Shown here: piece by piece, positions 62,420 to 64,000 of the stretch
How positions within the stretch are numbered: the stretch's first letter is position 1
Layout of the letters: each line of letters opens with the position of its first letter
Source: Corynebacterium terpenotabidum Y-11
GTDB taxonomy: Bacteria > Actinomycetota > Actinomycetes > Mycobacteriales > Mycobacteriaceae
Direction of reading: 5' to 3'
DNA length: 64,000 bases
Assembly (NCBI RefSeq): GCF_000418365.1
Contig: NC_021663.1
Coordinates: forward strand, 1,922,001-1,986,000
Translations under genes and position numbers: made by a program
Notes under the pieces: model-generated
Told to the model about the DNA's origin: nothing
The model's input: only the letters and a program-made list of their open reading frames with translations
Databases searched by the model: none

Positions 62420-62974
62420 ATGAAGATGAATGATGCTCACCACGGACCCGACCCACGCACCGATCTGCGGCCGCTCAACGCCGCGCTCCGGGAGGCCGTG
62501 GACTTCATCCACGCCGAAGGCTGGGACCGGCCGCCGACGCTGTTCGCGCTGGTGCCCGCCCACCTGGTCCAGGACACTCTCGCCGCCGGTGGGCAGGAGG
62601 CGGATCTGGACGCATCGGACCACCCGCTGACCCTGGTGGTGCAGGACGAACTCCCGGAGCACATCCTCCCCGGCTCCGATGAACTCGGCGACTACATCGC
62701 CTCTGCCCAGTGGCCGCCGCTGGTCATCGGGGCGGTCCTGGCCCAGGAGATCCTGTTCACCAACTCCGCCCCCGGAGCTGATCCGACCCCCCGTCCGGCC
62801 CGGTTCTTCTCCGGCATCATCGACGGCGGCCCGGAACGTACCCTGGTGCAGCTGCGTCCCACCGAGGAGGAGCTCGACGCCGACCCCTTCGCCCAGGACA
62901 GGATCACCCTGCTCGGCGGGGAGAACCTCGCCCCCGGCGTCATCGCCGCACTGCGCTCCTCGTTCGAGGACTAA
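62420..62974 (+). CDS. PPA1309 family protein
   Basis: A 184-residue soluble protein with the family features: LNAALREAVDFIHAEGWDRP, TLFALVPAHLV, DELPEHILPGSDELGDYIASAQWP, and AQDRITLLGGENLAPGVIAALR. These proteins are restricted to actinobacteria and sit between UPF0182 and PDZ/Lon-like protease genes; function unknown. ATG at 62420 (or 62426) with CAGGGA upstream. The stop overlaps that of the convergent protease gene by 4 bases. Confidence 0.88.
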   Translation: MKMNDAHHGPDPRTDLRPLNAALREAVDFIHAEGWDRPPTLFALVPAHLVQDTLAAGGQEADLDASDHPLTLVVQDELPEHILPGSDELGDYIASAQWPPLVIGAVLAQEILFTNSAPGADPTPRPARFFSGIIDGGPERTLVQLRPTEEELDADPFAQDRITLLGGENLAPGVIAALRSSFED

Positions 62975-64000
62975 CCGCAGGTCGGGGCGTCCTTCCCTGC
63001 GTTGTAGTCGGCGAGGGCGTCCACCGCCCCGTCGAGCGAGTCGACCTTGAGCAGGGTGATGTCCCCGTCGTAGTTCCCGCCGGTCGCCTCGGAGCAGTTG
63101 TCCGCGGGGACGAGGAAGACCGTGGCACCGGCATGCCGGGCAGCGGCGATCTTGTGGGTGATACCGCCGATCGACCCGACGGTGCCGTCGGAGTCGATGG
63201 TGCCGGTCCCGGCGACGAAGGTCCCGCCAGTCAGCTCCCCGGGGGAGAGCTTGTCGACGACCGCGAGGGAGAACATCAGTCCGGCTGAGGGGCCACCGAT
63301 GTCCTTGAGGTTGTAGTTCACCCGGACACCGTCGCCGGGCTGCGCGACCATGGTGACGCCGAGGTAGGCCTGCCCGTTGCCGCCGGTGGTGTCCTCCGCG
63401 TCGGCGTCACCCTGCAGAGACTCCGGCATCTCCCCGAGAGTGACCTTTTCCGTGATGTCCTTCCCGTCCCGGTGGATACCGAGCGTGACCTGGTCGCCGG
63501 GCGACCTGTCGCCGATGGCGTCCGAGATATCGCCGGGCAGGGTGACATCGGTGCCGTCGACGGAGGTGATGACGTCGTTGATCTTCACCGTGCCGTCGGC
63601 CGGCGCTCCGTCCGAGACGTCGTAGACCATCGTCTCCAGGGGGCGGCCGAGGTGGTTCATCGCCGCGACAGTCGCGTTGGACTCGGAGGACGCGAAGGCG
63701 GCCGCGTTCTGTTCAGCGACCTCCTCGGCCGAGGAGTTCGAGGGGATGACCTGCTCCAACGGCACGACCGTGTCATCGCTGCCGAGCCAGCGGATCATCA
63801 TCTGCGGCAGGCTCATATTGGTGCGCACCGCGACGGTCGTCATATTGAGGTTCCCGGAGGTCTCGTCCAGCTCGTCGTCGTCCACCCCGGTGATCTCGAC
63901 GACGGGAGTGCCGTCGACGTCCCCGAGAGTATTGAAGGTCGGTCCCTCCCCCTCGGCGGCGAAGGGCACGGTGAGGTCGATGTCCGTGCCGGGGATGGTC
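62971..64000 (-). CDS. PDZ domain-containing Lon-like serine protease (YlbL/S16 type), partial
   Basis: The last 343 residues of a membrane-anchored protease; the frame continues past the right edge. The segment GTDIDLTVPFAAEGEGPTFN at the edge is the family's post-membrane strand. A PDZ-like region follows (about GAPADGTVKINDVITSVDG), then an S16 Lon-type domain with the catalytic Ser in GGPSAGLMFSLAVVD and the Lys in GGITHKIAAARHAGA. The usual length is about 350-380, so roughly 20-40 N-terminal residues with the membrane helix are missing. Likely an envelope quality-control protease. Confidence 0.92.
   Translation of the reverse strand, partial: TIPGTDIDLTVPFAAEGEGPTFNTLGDVDGTPVVEITGVDDDELDETSGNLNMTTVAVRTNMSLPQMMIRWLGSDDTVVPLEQVIPSNSSAEEVAEQNAAAFASSESNATVAAMNHLGRPLETMVYDVSDGAPADGTVKINDVITSVDGTDVTLPGDISDAIGDRSPGDQVTLGIHRDGKDITEKVTLGEMPESLQGDADAEDTTGGNGQAYLGVTMVAQPGDGVRVNYNLKDIGGPSAGLMFSLAVVDKLSPGELTGGTFVAGTGTIDSDGTVGSIGGITHKIAAARHAGATVFLVPADNCSEATGGNYDGDITLLKVDSLDGAVDALADYNAGKDAPTCG

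Overview
The window is a high-GC actinobacterial chromosome segment, most likely from a Corynebacterium. The evidence is the gene order. An alternative ribosomal-protein block (rpmB-rpmG-rpsN-rpsR, divergent from rpmE2-rpmF and an MprA/CgtR2-like response regulator) matches the C. glutamicum layout as I remember it. The run purH-purN-perM-M23 peptidase-uvrD/pcrA-chorismate mutase matches the mycobacterial/corynebacterial backbone, apart from a missing sucCD. The UPF0182, PPA1309-family and PDZ/Lon-like genes at the right end are also actinobacterial backbone. I cannot name the species. I saw no rRNA, insertion sequence, CRISPR array or prophage.

Layout. 0-6.3 kb: partial gene, response regulator, zinc-ribbon-less ribosomal proteins, two RDD membrane proteins, an AEC transporter and a TM2 protein. 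6.4-10.2 kb: an acyl-CoA synthetase (frameshifted at a C7 run) divergent from a TIGR03084 protein and an acyl-CoA dehydrogenase. 10.2-24.6 kb: a leucine/isovalerate module in the minus direction, resembling M. tuberculosis Rv2498c-Rv2506: accD1-accA1-fadE19-maoC-citE-two tandem fadD35-like genes-scoA-scoB-thiolase (also frameshifted at a C7 run), with a TetR (BkaR-like) gene and a 20-bp operator-like palindrome. 24.7-34.7 kb: a catabolic island with a short FMO-like flavoprotein, an MpaB/Lcp-family oxygenase, a DUF6114/DUF6230 pair, and an operon fadD-DUF3556-phytoene-desaturase-like-PucR. 34.8-44.1 kb: an SDR gene divergent from an acyclic-terpene-utilisation (Atu-like) operon: atuA, carboxylase beta and alpha, acyl-CoA dehydrogenase, enoyl-CoA hydratase, TetR. 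44.2-64 kb: housekeeping genes (purH, purN, perM, M23, uvrD, chorismate mutase), an S1 protease, the fructose PTS operon fruR-fruK-fruA, a PAP2 phosphatase, an initiator tRNA, UPF0182, PPA1309 and a partial PDZ/Lon protease.

How it fits together. The first module can take isovaleryl-CoA through 3-methylcrotonyl-CoA, 3-methylglutaconyl-CoA and HMG-CoA to acetyl-CoA plus acetoacetate, and on to acetyl-CoA, using a CitE-type lyase rather than a classical HMG-CoA lyase. The second carboxylase module is of the type that acts on geranyl-CoA-like substrates, whose catabolism would drain into the first. The MpaB-family oxygenase, a family that includes an enzyme cleaving prenyl chains, lies between them. 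Three divergent promoter regions in this zone each carry two CRP/GlxR-type sites, and two share a further conserved architecture. I read 6-44 kb as one co-regulated isoprenoid and branched-chain acid catabolic locus. That reading is inference.
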